64,000 nt of DNA from positions 1,922,001 through 1,986,000 of the forward strand of contig OZ219809.1 in assembly GCA_964291375.2 (NCBI GenBank), read 5' to 3'. The DNA comes from 3107 sp001483205. Lineage in GTDB: Bacteria; Pseudomonadota; Alphaproteobacteria; Rhodobacterales; Rhodobacteraceae. This document shows positions 1 to 8,844 of the stretch, in pieces (the first letter of the stretch is position 1; each line of letters begins with the position of its first letter). The position numbers and the translations under genes are program-made. The notes under the pieces were generated by a model. The model was not told where the DNA came from, searched no databases, and saw only the letters and a list, made by a program, of their open reading frames with translations.

Positions 1-490
1 CGGCCAGCACATGGTCAGCGGTGGTCGGGCTGATCCGGCCCGACGGGTTGGCCGAGGGCGCGGCCACCGGGCCGCCAAAGGCGCGCAGCAGCGATTGCGC
101 CACCGGGTGTCCGGGCGCGCGGATGCCGACCGTCCCATGCCCGGCGCGGACAAGCGGCGACAGACCGGACCCTTCGCGCACCGGCAGCACAAGGGTCAGC
201 GGTCCGGGCCAGAACGCCGCCGCCAGCCGCAGCGCATCGTCACTGAACCGGGCACAGGCGCGGGCCGCATCCAGATCAGGGACATGAACGATAAGCGGGT
301 TGAAGGCAGGCCGCCCCTTAGCCCGGTAAATGCCCGCGACTGCTGCATCGGAACGGGCGTCCGCGCCCAGGCCATAGACGGTCTCGGTGGGGAACGCGAC
401 CAGCCCGCCGCCGCGCAACAGGCCAGCCGCCCGTGCCAGATTGTCCGGCGACGGGGACAGAACCCTGGTCTGAAGGTTGGTTTCGGGCAT
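1..490 (-). CDS. Sua5/YciO/YrdC-family threonylcarbamoyl-AMP synthase, N-terminal part (cut by window edge)
   Basis: Reading the minus strand from the ATG at 490 gives a start MPETNLQTRVLSP, then GGLVAFPTETVYGLGADA, and later APSANPSGRISPT before the window ends. These are hallmark motifs of the TsaC/Sua5 family, which makes threonylcarbamoyl-AMP from threonine, bicarbonate and ATP for the t6A37 modification of ANN-decoding tRNAs. About 163 residues are visible, covering most of the YrdC domain. Whether a C-terminal Sua5 domain follows cannot be seen, so TsaC and Sua5 types cannot be told apart. The 160 bases between this start and the Fic gene end (650) show no gene. Confidence 0.9.
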   Translation of the reverse strand, partial: MPETNLQTRVLSPSPDNLARAAGLLRGGGLVAFPTETVYGLGADARSDAAVAGIYRAKGRPAFNPLIVHVPDLDAARACARFSDDALRLAAAFWPGPLTLVLPVREGSGLSPLVRAGHGTVGIRAPGHPVAQSLLRAFGGPVAAPSANPSGRISPTTADHVLA

Positions 491-650
491 CAGAGGCCGT
501 TCTGTCGCGTCTGTCCTGCAATGACCGGCCAGAGGGGCCCCCCGCGCCGGATCGATGAATGCCGCTGCACCATAACCGGGACGCGGGGGGAAGGAAAGGC
601 AATGGCCTCTCCGGGCGCAGATGGCGGAAACAGAGGGGGCGGGGTTCCGA

Positions 651-1817
651 TCAGTCAGGCCTCTGCTCCCTGAACAGCTCTATATATTCGCTGAAAGCGA
701 AAAGCCGGTTGCGGCGCTGTCCGGTGATCTCGGCAAGCACACCACGGGCTTCCATATCGGCAATCAACGCGGATGCCGTGTTCGTGGTGGCCTTGATAAT
801 CCCGGCCGCCGTGTTCACATCCACAACCGGGTGCGCGTAAAGGTGACGCATCAGTGCCTGCGCATTGTCCTGTCGGCGCGCGCTGAAACGCGGCAGCACG
901 TCGCGCTCGACCCGCTCCTTGATGGCCAGAATAGAGCGGAACACATCGGCGGACGCGCGCGCGGTTTCGTCCACCCCATGCAGGAAAAATATCAACCATT
1001 CGCGCAGGTGATTGCCCTGCCGAACCGCCATCAGATGATCGACATAGGCAGTTTTGTTGCGCTCGAAATAGTCCGACAGATACAGCGCGGGCTTCACCAA
1101 CAGCCCTTCAGCCGCCAGATAGAGCGAAATCAGCAGGCGCCCCAGACGCCCGTTTCCGTCCAGAAACGGGTGGATCGTTTCAAACTGATAGTGCCCGATT
1201 GCGATGCGCAGCAAGGGATGGGCAAACAGCTTATCGGCATGAAGAAAGGCCTCCAGGTCTGCCATCAGATCAGGCACATGGTCATGGTGGGGCGGCACGA
1301 ACACCGCGTTCCTGAGGTTGACCCCGATCCAGTTCTGGCTGGTGCGGAACTGGCCCGGTTGTTTGTGCTCGCCCCGCACACCTGACATCAGTATCCCATG
1401 GGTCCGGCACAGCAGCCGGTTGGACAGGGGTAATTCATCCAACTCAGCAATCGCAAAGTTGATCGCTTTGATGTAGTTCTGCACCTCGGCCCAGTCGTTG
1501 CGCCTTTCGGGGATGAGATCATCGGCTTTTTTGAACGCATCCTCAATATTGGTTTTCGTGCCCTCGATCCGGCTGGATTGGGTGGCCTCCTTGACCACAT
1601 ACATCTGGATGAAAAATTCGATGTCAGGGATCAACTGGGCAAAGGCGTTCAGCTCACCCAGAGCGCGGTCGGCGCGGCCAAGCAGCTCGGATAGCTCGGG
1701 ATCGGCAATCACCCATTCATGGCAAATCGGTTCGGGCAGGAAAGCCTTGTATTGATACCGGCTTTCATATTGATACCGGCTTTCATGCTGTCCTGATCTG
1801 AACTCCGCAATATCCAT
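651..1817 (-). CDS. Fic-domain protein (probable AMP transferase) with N-terminal inhibitory motif
   Basis: A 388-residue Fic protein. The catalytic motif HPFLDGNGRLGR lies at residues 216-227, and residues 81-86 (SSRIEG) fit the [ST]xxxE[GN] inhibitory helix, placed N-terminal to the Fic core as in class II Fic proteins. Family members transfer AMP or another nucleotide moiety to hydroxyl side chains, and the inhibitory glutamate blocks productive ATP binding. The last ~90 residues look like a winged-helix DNA-binding domain (VDVNTAAGIIKATTNTASALIADME), common in stand-alone Fic proteins. Residues 12-23 contain a perfect tandem duplication of ESRYQY encoded by two 18-bp repeats (1750-1785). 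The start is the only upstream in-frame Met, and its ribosome site is weak. No separate toxin or antitoxin gene is adjacent. Confidence 0.9.
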   Translation of the reverse strand: MDIAEFRSGQHESRYQYESRYQYKAFLPEPICHEWVIADPELSELLGRADRALGELNAFAQLIPDIEFFIQMYVVKEATQSSRIEGTKTNIEDAFKKADDLIPERRNDWAEVQNYIKAINFAIAELDELPLSNRLLCRTHGILMSGVRGEHKQPGQFRTSQNWIGVNLRNAVFVPPHHDHVPDLMADLEAFLHADKLFAHPLLRIAIGHYQFETIHPFLDGNGRLGRLLISLYLAAEGLLVKPALYLSDYFERNKTAYVDHLMAVRQGNHLREWLIFFLHGVDETARASADVFRSILAIKERVERDVLPRFSARRQDNAQALMRHLYAHPVVDVNTAAGIIKATTNTASALIADMEARGVLAEITGQRRNRLFAFSEYIELFREQRPD

Positions 1818-1836
1818 ATCCCGGAAACCTGCCCGC

Positions 1837-1938
1837 TTTTTGAGATATGGCCATACTTATCTCAAAAACATGGCCATACCGCAAGCGTTATGTCAGAAAG
1901 TCATACTACTTCTAACATAAGAATATGCTTATCTCAGA
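1837..1938. promoter_or_regulatory. Palindrome-rich AT-rich control region upstream of the Fic gene
   Basis: A perfect 11-bp inverted repeat TTTTTGAGATA / TATCTCAAAAA (1837-1847 and 1858-1868) encloses TGGCCATACT. ATGGCCATA recurs at about 1870-1878. A further half-site CTTATCTCAgAAA lies at about 1927-1938, and an imperfect pair TTATGTcAGAAAG / CTTCTAACATAA lies between them. The cluster sits immediately upstream of the Fic start in otherwise GC-rich DNA. It is probably a multi-site operator, perhaps bound by the winged-helix tail of the Fic protein itself; that binding is inferred. Confidence 0.55.
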
Positions 1939-2007
1939 AACGCCCTCAGGCAGACGCCTCGGTTGCCATCCTCGCCCAAAGCCCGAACAGCTTTTCCAAC
2001 CACCCGC

Positions 2008-3033
2008 CTATCGCCCCCGGCGACGCCCCCCCCGGCGCGGTTTGACGGCAACATCCTCATCCGTTCCGTCAGAGGGGGATGAAAACGGGCCAAGCGCGGC
2101 GGCGACCTCTTCCAGCGTCGGCTGCGGGCCGGTTTCTCTCTGCTCCAGCGCGTCACGCATCTGCCGCAGGTGCTCTGCCCCCGTCCCGCAGCACCCGCCG
2201 ATGATCCGCGCCCCGCAATCCCGGGCCAGAGCCGCATAATCCGCCATCAGTTCCGGCGTGCCGTCATAATGGATATGGCCATCGACATATTTCGGAATAC
2301 CCGCATTGCCCTTGGCGATCAGGGGAATATCCGGCCCCTGCGCGGTCATCCCCGCAATCGTGCGCAACAAATCGGACGCGCCGACACCGCAATTCGCCCC
2401 GAAAGCCAGAGGCCGGTTCGGAAGGCTTTCGACCAGTTCCACAAGACCCGCCGCAGTGACGCCCATCATCGTGTGCCCGGCGGTATCAAAGCTCATCGTG
2501 CCGCACCAGGGCGCGCCTGCCAGCGCAAACGCCTCTGCCGCCGCCCGGAACTCCTCGGGCGCGGACATGGTTTCGGCCCACAGAACATCCGCGCCGCCCT
2601 CGATCAGCGCATCGGCCTGTTCGTGAAACATCTCGACCGCTTCGGAATGGCCGAGCGTTCCCACCGGCTGCATGATCTCACCGGTCGGGCCGACGGACCC
2701 GGCCACCACCACCGGCCTTCCGGCGGCATCCGCCACATCGCGGGCGATCTCTGCGGCGATGCGGTTAAGCTCGCGCACCCGGCGGTGCGTGTCATGCAGC
2801 CGCAGCCGCGCGGCGTTTCCGCCAAAACTGTTGGTCAGGAACAGGTCGCTGCCCGCCCCGACCGCGCCCGAATACAGCAGCCTGACCTTTGCCGGTTGAT
2901 CGGCGTTCCACAATTCGGGGGCCTCGCCGGGGCTGAGGCCCATATCGAACAGGGCGGTGCCGGTTGCGCCGTCGGCAAGCAGCCACGGGCGAGAGGACAG
3001 AAGATCGGCAAGCGGTGTCGGCATGGCGTTCAC
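2008..3033 (-). CDS. Homocysteine S-methyltransferase family protein (betaine-homocysteine methyltransferase-like)
   Basis: A 341-residue protein with the zinc-thiolate layout of cobalamin-independent homocysteine methyltransferases: GANCG (Cys215) and IIGGCCGT (Cys281, Cys282), plus an N-terminal DGATGTALFDMG motif. These (beta/alpha)8 enzymes move a methyl group from betaine, dimethylglycine analogues or S-methylmethionine to homocysteine, giving methionine in the cytoplasm. The methyl donor cannot be read from sequence. The start is Met1, or Met4 at 3024. The last twelve residues are strongly basic (PRRGGRRRGR), a low-complexity tail beyond the barrel. The gene stands alone between the Fic gene and a repeat element. 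Confidence 0.85.
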   Translation of the reverse strand: MNAMPTPLADLLSSRPWLLADGATGTALFDMGLSPGEAPELWNADQPAKVRLLYSGAVGAGSDLFLTNSFGGNAARLRLHDTHRRVRELNRIAAEIARDVADAAGRPVVVAGSVGPTGEIMQPVGTLGHSEAVEMFHEQADALIEGGADVLWAETMSAPEEFRAAAEAFALAGAPWCGTMSFDTAGHTMMGVTAAGLVELVESLPNRPLAFGANCGVGASDLLRTIAGMTAQGPDIPLIAKGNAGIPKYVDGHIHYDGTPELMADYAALARDCGARIIGGCCGTGAEHLRQMRDALEQRETGPQPTLEEVAAALGPFSSPSDGTDEDVAVKPRRGGRRRGR

Positions 3034-3132
3034 CCCGGTTGCAGGCTGTGCGGTTTCATACGGAAAAGCCGGATACCCCTGTGCAGGGGGCGATGCAAAC
3101 CCATTCTGCGCGCAGGAACCCGAATTACGGAT

Positions 3133-3373
3133 AAAGGCCTCTGAATGATGTCCGGGTCCGGCGGAGATATGGCTGATAGGTTTAACAAGACCGGTGAGGG
3201 CAGCGCCCGGCCCGGCGGAAGCGAAGCGCCCGCCATGGGGTGAGGCCCGTCTTGGAAACGGTCCGGGGGACCGTTTCAGGGCCGAACGGGCGGAGCCCTA
3301 TGGCGGGCGCTGCCCGGCGTTCCGCCGGGCGGGACGGGTTGGATGCCGACGCGCCAATAGGTCGGAGGCCTTG
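3133..3373. repeat. Interspersed palindromic element, long form, degenerate (copy 1)
   Basis: Left end AAAGGCCTCTGAATGATG and right end CCAATAGGTCGGAGGCCTT are decayed versions of the family ends (AAGACCTCTGCATAATGG and its complement). Inside is a hairpin GAAACGGTC-cgggg-GACCGTTTC in a block also present in the copies at 51.7 and 57.7 kb. It occupies most of the 450-bp gap between the methyltransferase and DUF1476 genes. Just beyond it, 3379-3394 is a perfect 16-bp palindrome CTTATCCGCGGATAAG. The rest of the gap to 3485 shows no gene. Confidence 0.7.
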
Positions 3374-3485
3374 CTACCCTTATCCGCGGATAAGCTGCGG
3401 CGGCCCCCGTGCCGGAACAGAGGCACGTCCCGTCCGAAGGGCAGCGCGCGCCCCCCGTATCAGGCCGGGCAAGGCCAGGTGCTGG

Positions 3486-3800
3486 TCAGGCCTCGCCCAT
3501 CAGTTGCGCCTTCGCGATGCCCAGCATCTCGGCCAACTTGCTGCGAATCTCCTGCTCGCTCGCCCGGTCGCCAAGGTCTCCGACAAGTTTGCGCACCACA
3601 TCCTCGTGCCCGGCTTCCTCGAAATCGGACTTTATCACCTCAACGGCATAGGCGTCCGCTTCATCGCCGGTCTTGCCCAGCAGGCCCGCGGCCCAAAGCC
3701 CCAACAGCTTGTTGCGCCGCGCCTCGGCCTTGAACTGCATTTCCTGATCATGGGCGAACTTGTCTTCAAACGCGGCTTCGCGCTCATCGAAAGTGGTCAT
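3486..3800 (-). CDS. DUF1476 protein, F1F0-ATPase inhibitor zeta-subunit family
   Basis: A 104-residue, all-helical acidic protein beginning MTTFDEREAAFEDKFAHDQEM and containing RRNKLLGLWAAGLLGK, typical of the DUF1476 family. In Paracoccus denitrificans the family member is the zeta subunit, whose N-terminal segment inhibits F1-ATPase hydrolysis. Full length for the family. It is divergent from purC, an arrangement frequent in Rhodobacteraceae. The start at 3800 has a GGGGATCAC upstream on the coding strand. Function in this organism is by homology only. Confidence 0.88.
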   Translation of the reverse strand: MTTFDEREAAFEDKFAHDQEMQFKAEARRNKLLGLWAAGLLGKTGDEADAYAVEVIKSDFEEAGHEDVVRKLVGDLGDRASEQEIRSKLAEMLGIAKAQLMGEA

Positions 3801-3959
3801 CTGTGATCCCCTCAGCAGGCAAAGAGTCGGTGGTCCGCCCCGTTATGGTGTCTTCGCGGCGCGCCTGCAAGGGCCAGCACGTTCTTGCGGCCCCCCTGCC
3901 CATGGCGTATAGGGCGCGTGGGTGGCGGGGACTCGCCCTGCCTGCGAACAGAGGCTCCT

Positions 3960-4721
3960 ATGGCGCGGCGCAAGAAACTCTATGAAGGCAAAGCAAAGAT
4001 TCTCTATGAAGGCCCGGAACCCGGAACCCTCGTTCAGTATTTCAAGGATGACGCAACCGCCTTCAACGCCGCCAAGTCGAGCATCGTTGACGGCAAGGGG
4101 GTGCTGAACAACCGCCTGTCAGAGTTTTTTATGACCGGCCTTGGCAATATTGGCGTGCCCACCCATTTCCTGAAACGCCTGAACATGCGCGAACAGTTGA
4201 TCCGCGCCGCCGACATTCTGCCGCTCGAGATCATCGTGCGCAATTTTGCCGCCGGTTCGATGGCGAAACGGCTGGGGCTGGAGGAAGGCACGGCGCTGCC
4301 CCGTCCGATTGTCGAGTTCTGCTATAAGGACGACAAGCTGGGCGACCCGATGGTGCCGGAGGAATACATCATCGCCTTTGGCTGGGCGTCGCAGCAGGAC
4401 ATCGAGGATATGGTTGCGCTGGCCGTGCGGGTGAATGACTATCTGTTCGGTGTCATGTATGGGGCCGGGATCAGACTCGTCGATTTCAAGATCGAGGTCG
4501 GGCGGATATGGGACGGGGACTATATGCGGCTGGTGGTGGCGGATGAGATCAGCCCCGACAGTTGCCGCCTGTGGGACATCGAAACCGGCCGGAAGCTCGA
4601 CAAAGACGTGTTCCGGCGCGACCTCGGCAGCTTGTCGGATGCGTATTCAGAGGTCGCCCGCAGGTTGGGCGTCATGCCGTCGAGTGTCACCCACGCCACA
4701 CGCCCGACAATCGTCAACTAA
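3960..4721 (+). CDS. purC: Phosphoribosylaminoimidazole-succinocarboxamide synthase
   Basis: SAICAR synthetase, 253 residues, joins CAIR and aspartate with ATP in purine biosynthesis. Visible motifs are KLYEGKAKILYEG at the N terminus (nucleotide-binding hairpin), PLEIIVRNFAAGSMAKR, and the SAICAR signature LVDFKIEVGR followed by DEISPDSCRLWD. The start is set at 3960 rather than an upstream in-frame ATG because AGAGG lies 6 bases before it and the family begins MARRKKLYEGKAK. It is followed after 15 bases by purS, so purC-purS-purQ form one unit. The downstream purL is not in the window. Confidence 0.97.
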   Translation: MARRKKLYEGKAKILYEGPEPGTLVQYFKDDATAFNAAKSSIVDGKGVLNNRLSEFFMTGLGNIGVPTHFLKRLNMREQLIRAADILPLEIIVRNFAAGSMAKRLGLEEGTALPRPIVEFCYKDDKLGDPMVPEEYIIAFGWASQQDIEDMVALAVRVNDYLFGVMYGAGIRLVDFKIEVGRIWDGDYMRLVVADEISPDSCRLWDIETGRKLDKDVFRRDLGSLSDAYSEVARRLGVMPSSVTHATRPTIVN

Positions 4722-4736
4722 GGGGGCGGCAGGCCG

Positions 4737-4976
4737 ATGAAAGCGCGGGTTCATGTCATGCTCAAAGAGGGGGTTCTGGACCCGCAGGGCGAGGCCGTGC
4801 GCCATGCGCTGGGGGCGCTTGGGTTCGGGGGCGTCAGCGCCGTGCGTCAGGGCAAGGTGATCGAGATTGACCTTGACGAAACCGACAGGGCCAAGGCTGA
4901 GGCGACAGTGACCGAAATGTGCGAGAAGCTGCTCGCCAACACGGTGACAGAGCGCTATTCGGTCACGCTCGACTGA
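4737..4976 (+). CDS. purS: Phosphoribosylformylglycinamidine synthase subunit PurS
   Basis: A 79-residue PurS, the small structural subunit that bridges PurL and PurQ in the three-part FGAM synthase found outside enterobacteria. Typical features are the opening MKARVHVMLKEGVLDPQGEAV, the strand VRQGKVIEIDLDE and an ending in a short helix plus TERYSVTLD. It lies 15 bases after purC and 19 before purQ, with GGGGCGGCAGG just upstream as ribosome site. Presence of separate purS and purQ predicts a short (non-fused) PurL elsewhere. Confidence 0.95.
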   Translation: MKARVHVMLKEGVLDPQGEAVRHALGALGFGGVSAVRQGKVIEIDLDETDRAKAEATVTEMCEKLLANTVTERYSVTLD

Positions 4977-4995
4977 CGCCAAAGGGGGGGGTGGG

Positions 4996-5664
4996 ATGAA
5001 GGCCGCCGTTGTCGTCTTTCCCGGCTCGAACTGTGACCGCGACCTTGCCGTTGCGCTCAGGGCGGCGGGGGCCGATGTGCGGATGGTCTGGCACAAGGAA
5101 ACCGCCCTGCCGCCGGGGCTGGATTTCGTCGGCCTGCCCGGCGGCTTTTCCTTCGGCGATTACCTGCGGTGTGGTGCGATTGCGGCGCATTCCCCGGTCT
5201 GCCGGGCGGTGGTCGGTTTTGCCCGGCGCGGCGGTTATGTTCTGGGCATCTGCAACGGGTTTCAGATTTTGACCGAGACCGGCCTTCTGCCCGGTGCCCT
5301 GTTGCGCAATGCGGGCCTGAAATACATTTGCAGGACTGTGGGGCTGACGGTCGGGACGGCGAACAGCACCTTTACCCAAGGCTATGAGCAGAACAGGCAT
5401 ATCGCGCTTCCGATTGCCCATCACGACGGCAACTATACCGCGGATGCCGAAACCATTGCCCGGCTGGAGGCCGAGGACCGCATCGCCTTTCACTATGTCG
5501 AAAACCCTAATGGCTCTGCCGCAGGGATTGCCGGTATCCTGTCCGCCAACCGCCGGGTGCTGGGCATGATGCCGCACCCGGAGCGCGCCGTTGACCCCGC
5601 CCACGGGGGCACCGACGGCAGGGCGTTGTTCGGGGCTGTGGCCGGAAGCCTCGCTGTCGCCTGA
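4996..5664 (+). CDS. purQ: Phosphoribosylformylglycinamidine synthase, glutaminase subunit PurQ
   Basis: A class I glutamine amidotransferase of 222 residues that supplies ammonia to PurL for conversion of FGAR to FGAM. The catalytic triad is visible: nucleophile Cys86 in VLGICNGFQ, and His194 with Glu196 in MMPHPERA. FPGSNCDRDLA near the N terminus and FSFGDYLRCGAIA before the nucleophile are PurQ-specific. It is the last gene of the purCSQ unit; a 59-base gap separates it from the sensor kinase gene. Confidence 0.96.
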   Translation: MKAAVVVFPGSNCDRDLAVALRAAGADVRMVWHKETALPPGLDFVGLPGGFSFGDYLRCGAIAAHSPVCRAVVGFARRGGYVLGICNGFQILTETGLLPGALLRNAGLKYICRTVGLTVGTANSTFTQGYEQNRHIALPIAHHDGNYTADAETIARLEAEDRIAFHYVENPNGSAAGIAGILSANRRVLGMMPHPERAVDPAHGGTDGRALFGAVAGSLAVA

Positions 5665-5723
5665 CGGGCAGAGGTGGCCAGCAGGGGCTTGAGCCGAACC
5701 CGGCCAGGCCATACACTCTGACA

Positions 5724-7490
5724 ATGCTGTTTTCCGCCCCCGTTGAAAAGACAAGGCCCGGTCATCTGTCCTGGTGGCTGCGGGGTGGTGCCATCCTGTT
5801 GGCGGCACTCGCAATCGGCGTCGTCTGGATGACCAACGTCCTGCTGACGGAGCGTTTCACCGAATCCACCCGCAATCGCTCGGAAGTCAGGCTTGCGCTT
5901 TACTCCGGCAACCTGCTGAGCGAACTGCGCCGCGCCTCTATCGTGCCACAGCTTCTGTCCCGCGACCCCGAACTGATCTCGGCGCTTGACACGAACGATT
6001 TTTCCCGCACCACGCAAAGGCTTTTTCCCATCATCGGGGAAATTGGCGCAGAGGCGCTGATGCTGCTTGACCGGGACGGGCGCGCCGTGGCCTCGACCAT
6101 CCGGGAGCAAATCGGATCAACCCACCGCCCGGAACCGTATTTCATTGACGCCATCCGGTCGGCAGAAACGATTTTCACCGCTCTGAGGGGCGAGGGCGGC
6201 GCGGTCGATTTCTACTATTCCCGCAGGCTGGTTTCGGCAGGCCGCAGCGTGGGCGTCATCGTTGCCAAGGTGGACCTGCGGCAATTCGAGACCGCATGGG
6301 CCGGAATTTCCGATGCGGTGATCGTGACCGACAGCGAGGGCCTGATCATTCTGGCCACCGAACCCCGCTGGCGCGGCCTGACAGAACAGAAGGCGCTCGA
6401 GGTGCGGTCTGCGCCATCGGCCATTCTGCGCGCCCTTCAGGCGACGGCGGACTGGCGCGCCCTGCCGCCGGACGCCTACCTGGGGGGCGAAGCGGTGATG
6501 CGGTCAGAGGCGCGCATTCCGTTCCGGGGCTGGCGCATGACCTCTTACACCACCTATCAGTCGGTGCGCAGCCGGGTGAACGGGGTGATTGCGTTCGAGA
6601 TCATGGGCTTTGCGATCCTGCTGGCGATGGCCTTTTACCTGTATTCGCGGCGCGCGCTGGTGCGGTCGCGGTTCTTTCAGCAGGAATCGGCGGAACTGCG
6701 CGCCCTGAATGCGCGCCTGCAACGGGAAATTGCCGAACGCCAAAAGGCCGAAAAGAATCTGGAAGTGGCAGAGCAGACCCTGGCGCAATCGTCGAAACTG
6801 GCCGCGCTGGGGGAAATGTCGGCGGCGGTCAGCCATGAACTGAACCAGCCGCTTGCGGCGATGAAGACCTATCTTGCCGGGGCACGGCTGTTGCTGAAGC
6901 GCCGCCGCCCGGAAGAGACCCTGTCCTCGTTCCGGCGCATCGACGACCTGATCGAGCGTATGGGGGCGATCACCCGGCAACTGAAAAGCTATGCCCGCAA
7001 GGGGGGCGACACCTTTGAGCCGGTGGATGCCCGCCACGCCGTTTCCGCGGCCTTGTCGATGATGGAGCCGCAACTGAAGCGGCGGAATATCAGTATCGAC
7101 GCCTCGGTGCCGCGCACGCCGGTCATGGTGATGGCGGACAGTCTGCGGCTGGAACAGGTGATCATCAACCTGTTGCGGAACGCGCTTGATGCCACCAAAG
7201 AGACGGAAGACCCTGCCATCAGTATTCTGTTGTCCGCTGGCGAAACCGCCACCTTTGTTGTGCGCGACAACGGCGAAGGGGTCGAGAATCTGGACAACCT
7301 GTTCGAGCCGTTCTACACCACCAAACGTCCCGGTGACGGGGTTGGGCTGGGGCTTGCCATTTCCTCGGGCATCATCACCGATCTGGGCGGGCGGCTGACG
7401 GCCAGAAACGGCGCGGCAGGTGGTGCGGTGTTTGAAATCCGGCTTCCGCTCGCGACCGTCGCGGGCGAAAACAGCGTATCAGCCGAATGA
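5724..7490 (+). CDS. dctB: DctB-type membrane sensor histidine kinase
   Basis: A 588-residue kinase with TM1 at about 19-39, a periplasmic double-PAS sensor region (about 45-285, with RVPQLLSRDPELI-type and DRDGRAVASTIREQIG segments), TM2 at about 288-307, a coiled linker, the phospho-acceptor His371 in SHELNQPLAAMK, and a C-terminal ATPase with N-box NLLRNALDA and DNGEGVENLDNLFEPFYTTK. This is the DctB architecture, which senses C4-dicarboxylates. The response regulator follows after 7 bases. No dctP/Q/M transporter is adjacent, so the ligand and target are inferred from family only. Confidence 0.88.
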   Translation: MLFSAPVEKTRPGHLSWWLRGGAILLAALAIGVVWMTNVLLTERFTESTRNRSEVRLALYSGNLLSELRRASIVPQLLSRDPELISALDTNDFSRTTQRLFPIIGEIGAEALMLLDRDGRAVASTIREQIGSTHRPEPYFIDAIRSAETIFTALRGEGGAVDFYYSRRLVSAGRSVGVIVAKVDLRQFETAWAGISDAVIVTDSEGLIILATEPRWRGLTEQKALEVRSAPSAILRALQATADWRALPPDAYLGGEAVMRSEARIPFRGWRMTSYTTYQSVRSRVNGVIAFEIMGFAILLAMAFYLYSRRALVRSRFFQQESAELRALNARLQREIAERQKAEKNLEVAEQTLAQSSKLAALGEMSAAVSHELNQPLAAMKTYLAGARLLLKRRRPEETLSSFRRIDDLIERMGAITRQLKSYARKGGDTFEPVDARHAVSAALSMMEPQLKRRNISIDASVPRTPVMVMADSLRLEQVIINLLRNALDATKETEDPAISILLSAGETATFVVRDNGEGVENLDNLFEPFYTTKRPGDGVGLGLAISSGIITDLGGRLTARNGAAGGAVFEIRLPLATVAGENSVSAE

Positions 7491-7497
7491 GATTCCG

Positions 7498-8841
7498 ATG
7501 ACCCGGACCATGAAGATCGCAATCATCGACGATGAACGGGACATGCGCCAGTCGATCAGCCAGTGGCTTTCGCTGTCGGGGTTTGAAACCGAGACATTCG
7601 CAGAGGCCGGGGAAGCGCTGAATGCGCTCAGCCCCGATTACCCCGGTATCGTGATCACCGACATACGGATGCCGGGCATGGACGGAATGCAGTTTCTGAG
7701 GCGGCTGATGAGTATCGACAGTGGCCTGCCGGTCATAATGATCACCGGACATGGGGATGTGGCGATGGCGGTGGAGGCAATGCAGACCGGCGCGTTCGAT
7801 TTCCTTGAAAAGCCGTTTGATCCCGACAAGATGACCGAACTTGTGGCAAGGGCGGCGCACAGGCGGCGGCTGACACTCGACAGCCGGGCGCTGCGCCGGG
7901 ACTTGTCGGGCAGTGCCTCGATCATGGAGCGGCTGATCGGCGCGTCCCCTGAGATAAAGCGCCTGCGCGAGGATATTCTCGATATAGGGCAGGCGGACGG
8001 CCATGTGCTGATAGAGGGCGAGACCGGCACCGGCAAATCCCTTGTGTCCCATGCCCTGCACGCGGTCGGGCCGCGCGCCGGGCGGGCGTTTGCGCTGTTG
8101 TCCTGCACGGCCCATGAAGAAGACGCCCTATTGCGGGCATTGTTCGGCCCCCGTCGCCGGGGGCGGAGCGTTCCCGTGGCCGAAAAGGCGCGGGGCGGAA
8201 CTCTGGTGCTGGAAGACATTGAAACCTTGGGCATGGCGGCTCAGGCGCGGCTGCTGAACTATATCGATGCTCAAGGCGCAGTGGTGCCTGCCGAGACCCG
8301 GATCATCGCTGTCTCGAACCTTCAGGAGCCGGGCCGGAGACTGAAGGACATGCTGCGCCCGGACCTCTATTACCGGCTGTCAGCGATGCGGATCACGATC
8401 CCGCCCCTGCGCAACCGGGGGGAGGACATCCTGATGCTGTTTGCGCGGATGGCGGCCCGGTTTGCAGAGGAATACGGATGCGAGGCCCCGGCGATGAGCG
8501 CAGAAGAGGCCGCCCGGATGATGCGCGCGCCCTGGCCCGGCAATGTCCGCCAGTTGATGCACGTTGCCGAACAGGCGGTTCTGCAAAAACGCCGGGGCGC
8601 GGGGACCATCTCGAGCCTGTTGATCGGCGACAGGGACGATACCGCGGGCGTCGTGGCGACCGGGGGCGGGGGCAAACCGCTGAAGGCCCATGTGGAGGCG
8701 TTCGAGCGAATGCTGATCGACAGCACGATGCAGCGGCACAGGGGATCAATCGCAAGGGTGATGGAAGAGCTGCGCCTGCCGCGCCGGACACTGAACGAAA
8801 AAATGGCGAAATACGGCCTGCACCGGGCGGATTATTTGTGA
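7498..8841 (+). CDS. dctD: DctD-like response regulator with AAA+ domain lacking the sigma-54 GAFTGA motif
   Basis: A 448-residue regulator. The receiver domain has the phospho-acceptor Asp55 (VITDIRMPG) and Lys105; the AAA+ domain has Walker A GETGTGKS at 174-181 and a Walker B-like LVLEDIE; a Fis-type helix-turn-helix ends the protein (RLPRRTLNEKMAKYGL). Where sigma-54 activators carry GAFTGA, after LFG at 215-217, this protein has PRRRGRSVPVA. Without GAFTGA, loop 1 is unlikely to engage sigma-54. NtrC of Rhodobacter capsulatus also lacks the motif and works with the housekeeping polymerase, so a similar mode is inferred. The start at 7498 is chosen because it directly opens the receiver domain. 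Confidence 0.85.
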   Translation: MTRTMKIAIIDDERDMRQSISQWLSLSGFETETFAEAGEALNALSPDYPGIVITDIRMPGMDGMQFLRRLMSIDSGLPVIMITGHGDVAMAVEAMQTGAFDFLEKPFDPDKMTELVARAAHRRRLTLDSRALRRDLSGSASIMERLIGASPEIKRLREDILDIGQADGHVLIEGETGTGKSLVSHALHAVGPRAGRAFALLSCTAHEEDALLRALFGPRRRGRSVPVAEKARGGTLVLEDIETLGMAAQARLLNYIDAQGAVVPAETRIIAVSNLQEPGRRLKDMLRPDLYYRLSAMRITIPPLRNRGEDILMLFARMAARFAEEYGCEAPAMSAEEAARMMRAPWPGNVRQLMHVAEQAVLQKRRGAGTISSLLIGDRDDTAGVVATGGGGKPLKAHVEAFERMLIDSTMQRHRGSIARVMEELRLPRRTLNEKMAKYGLHRADYL

Positions 8842-8844
8842 ATG

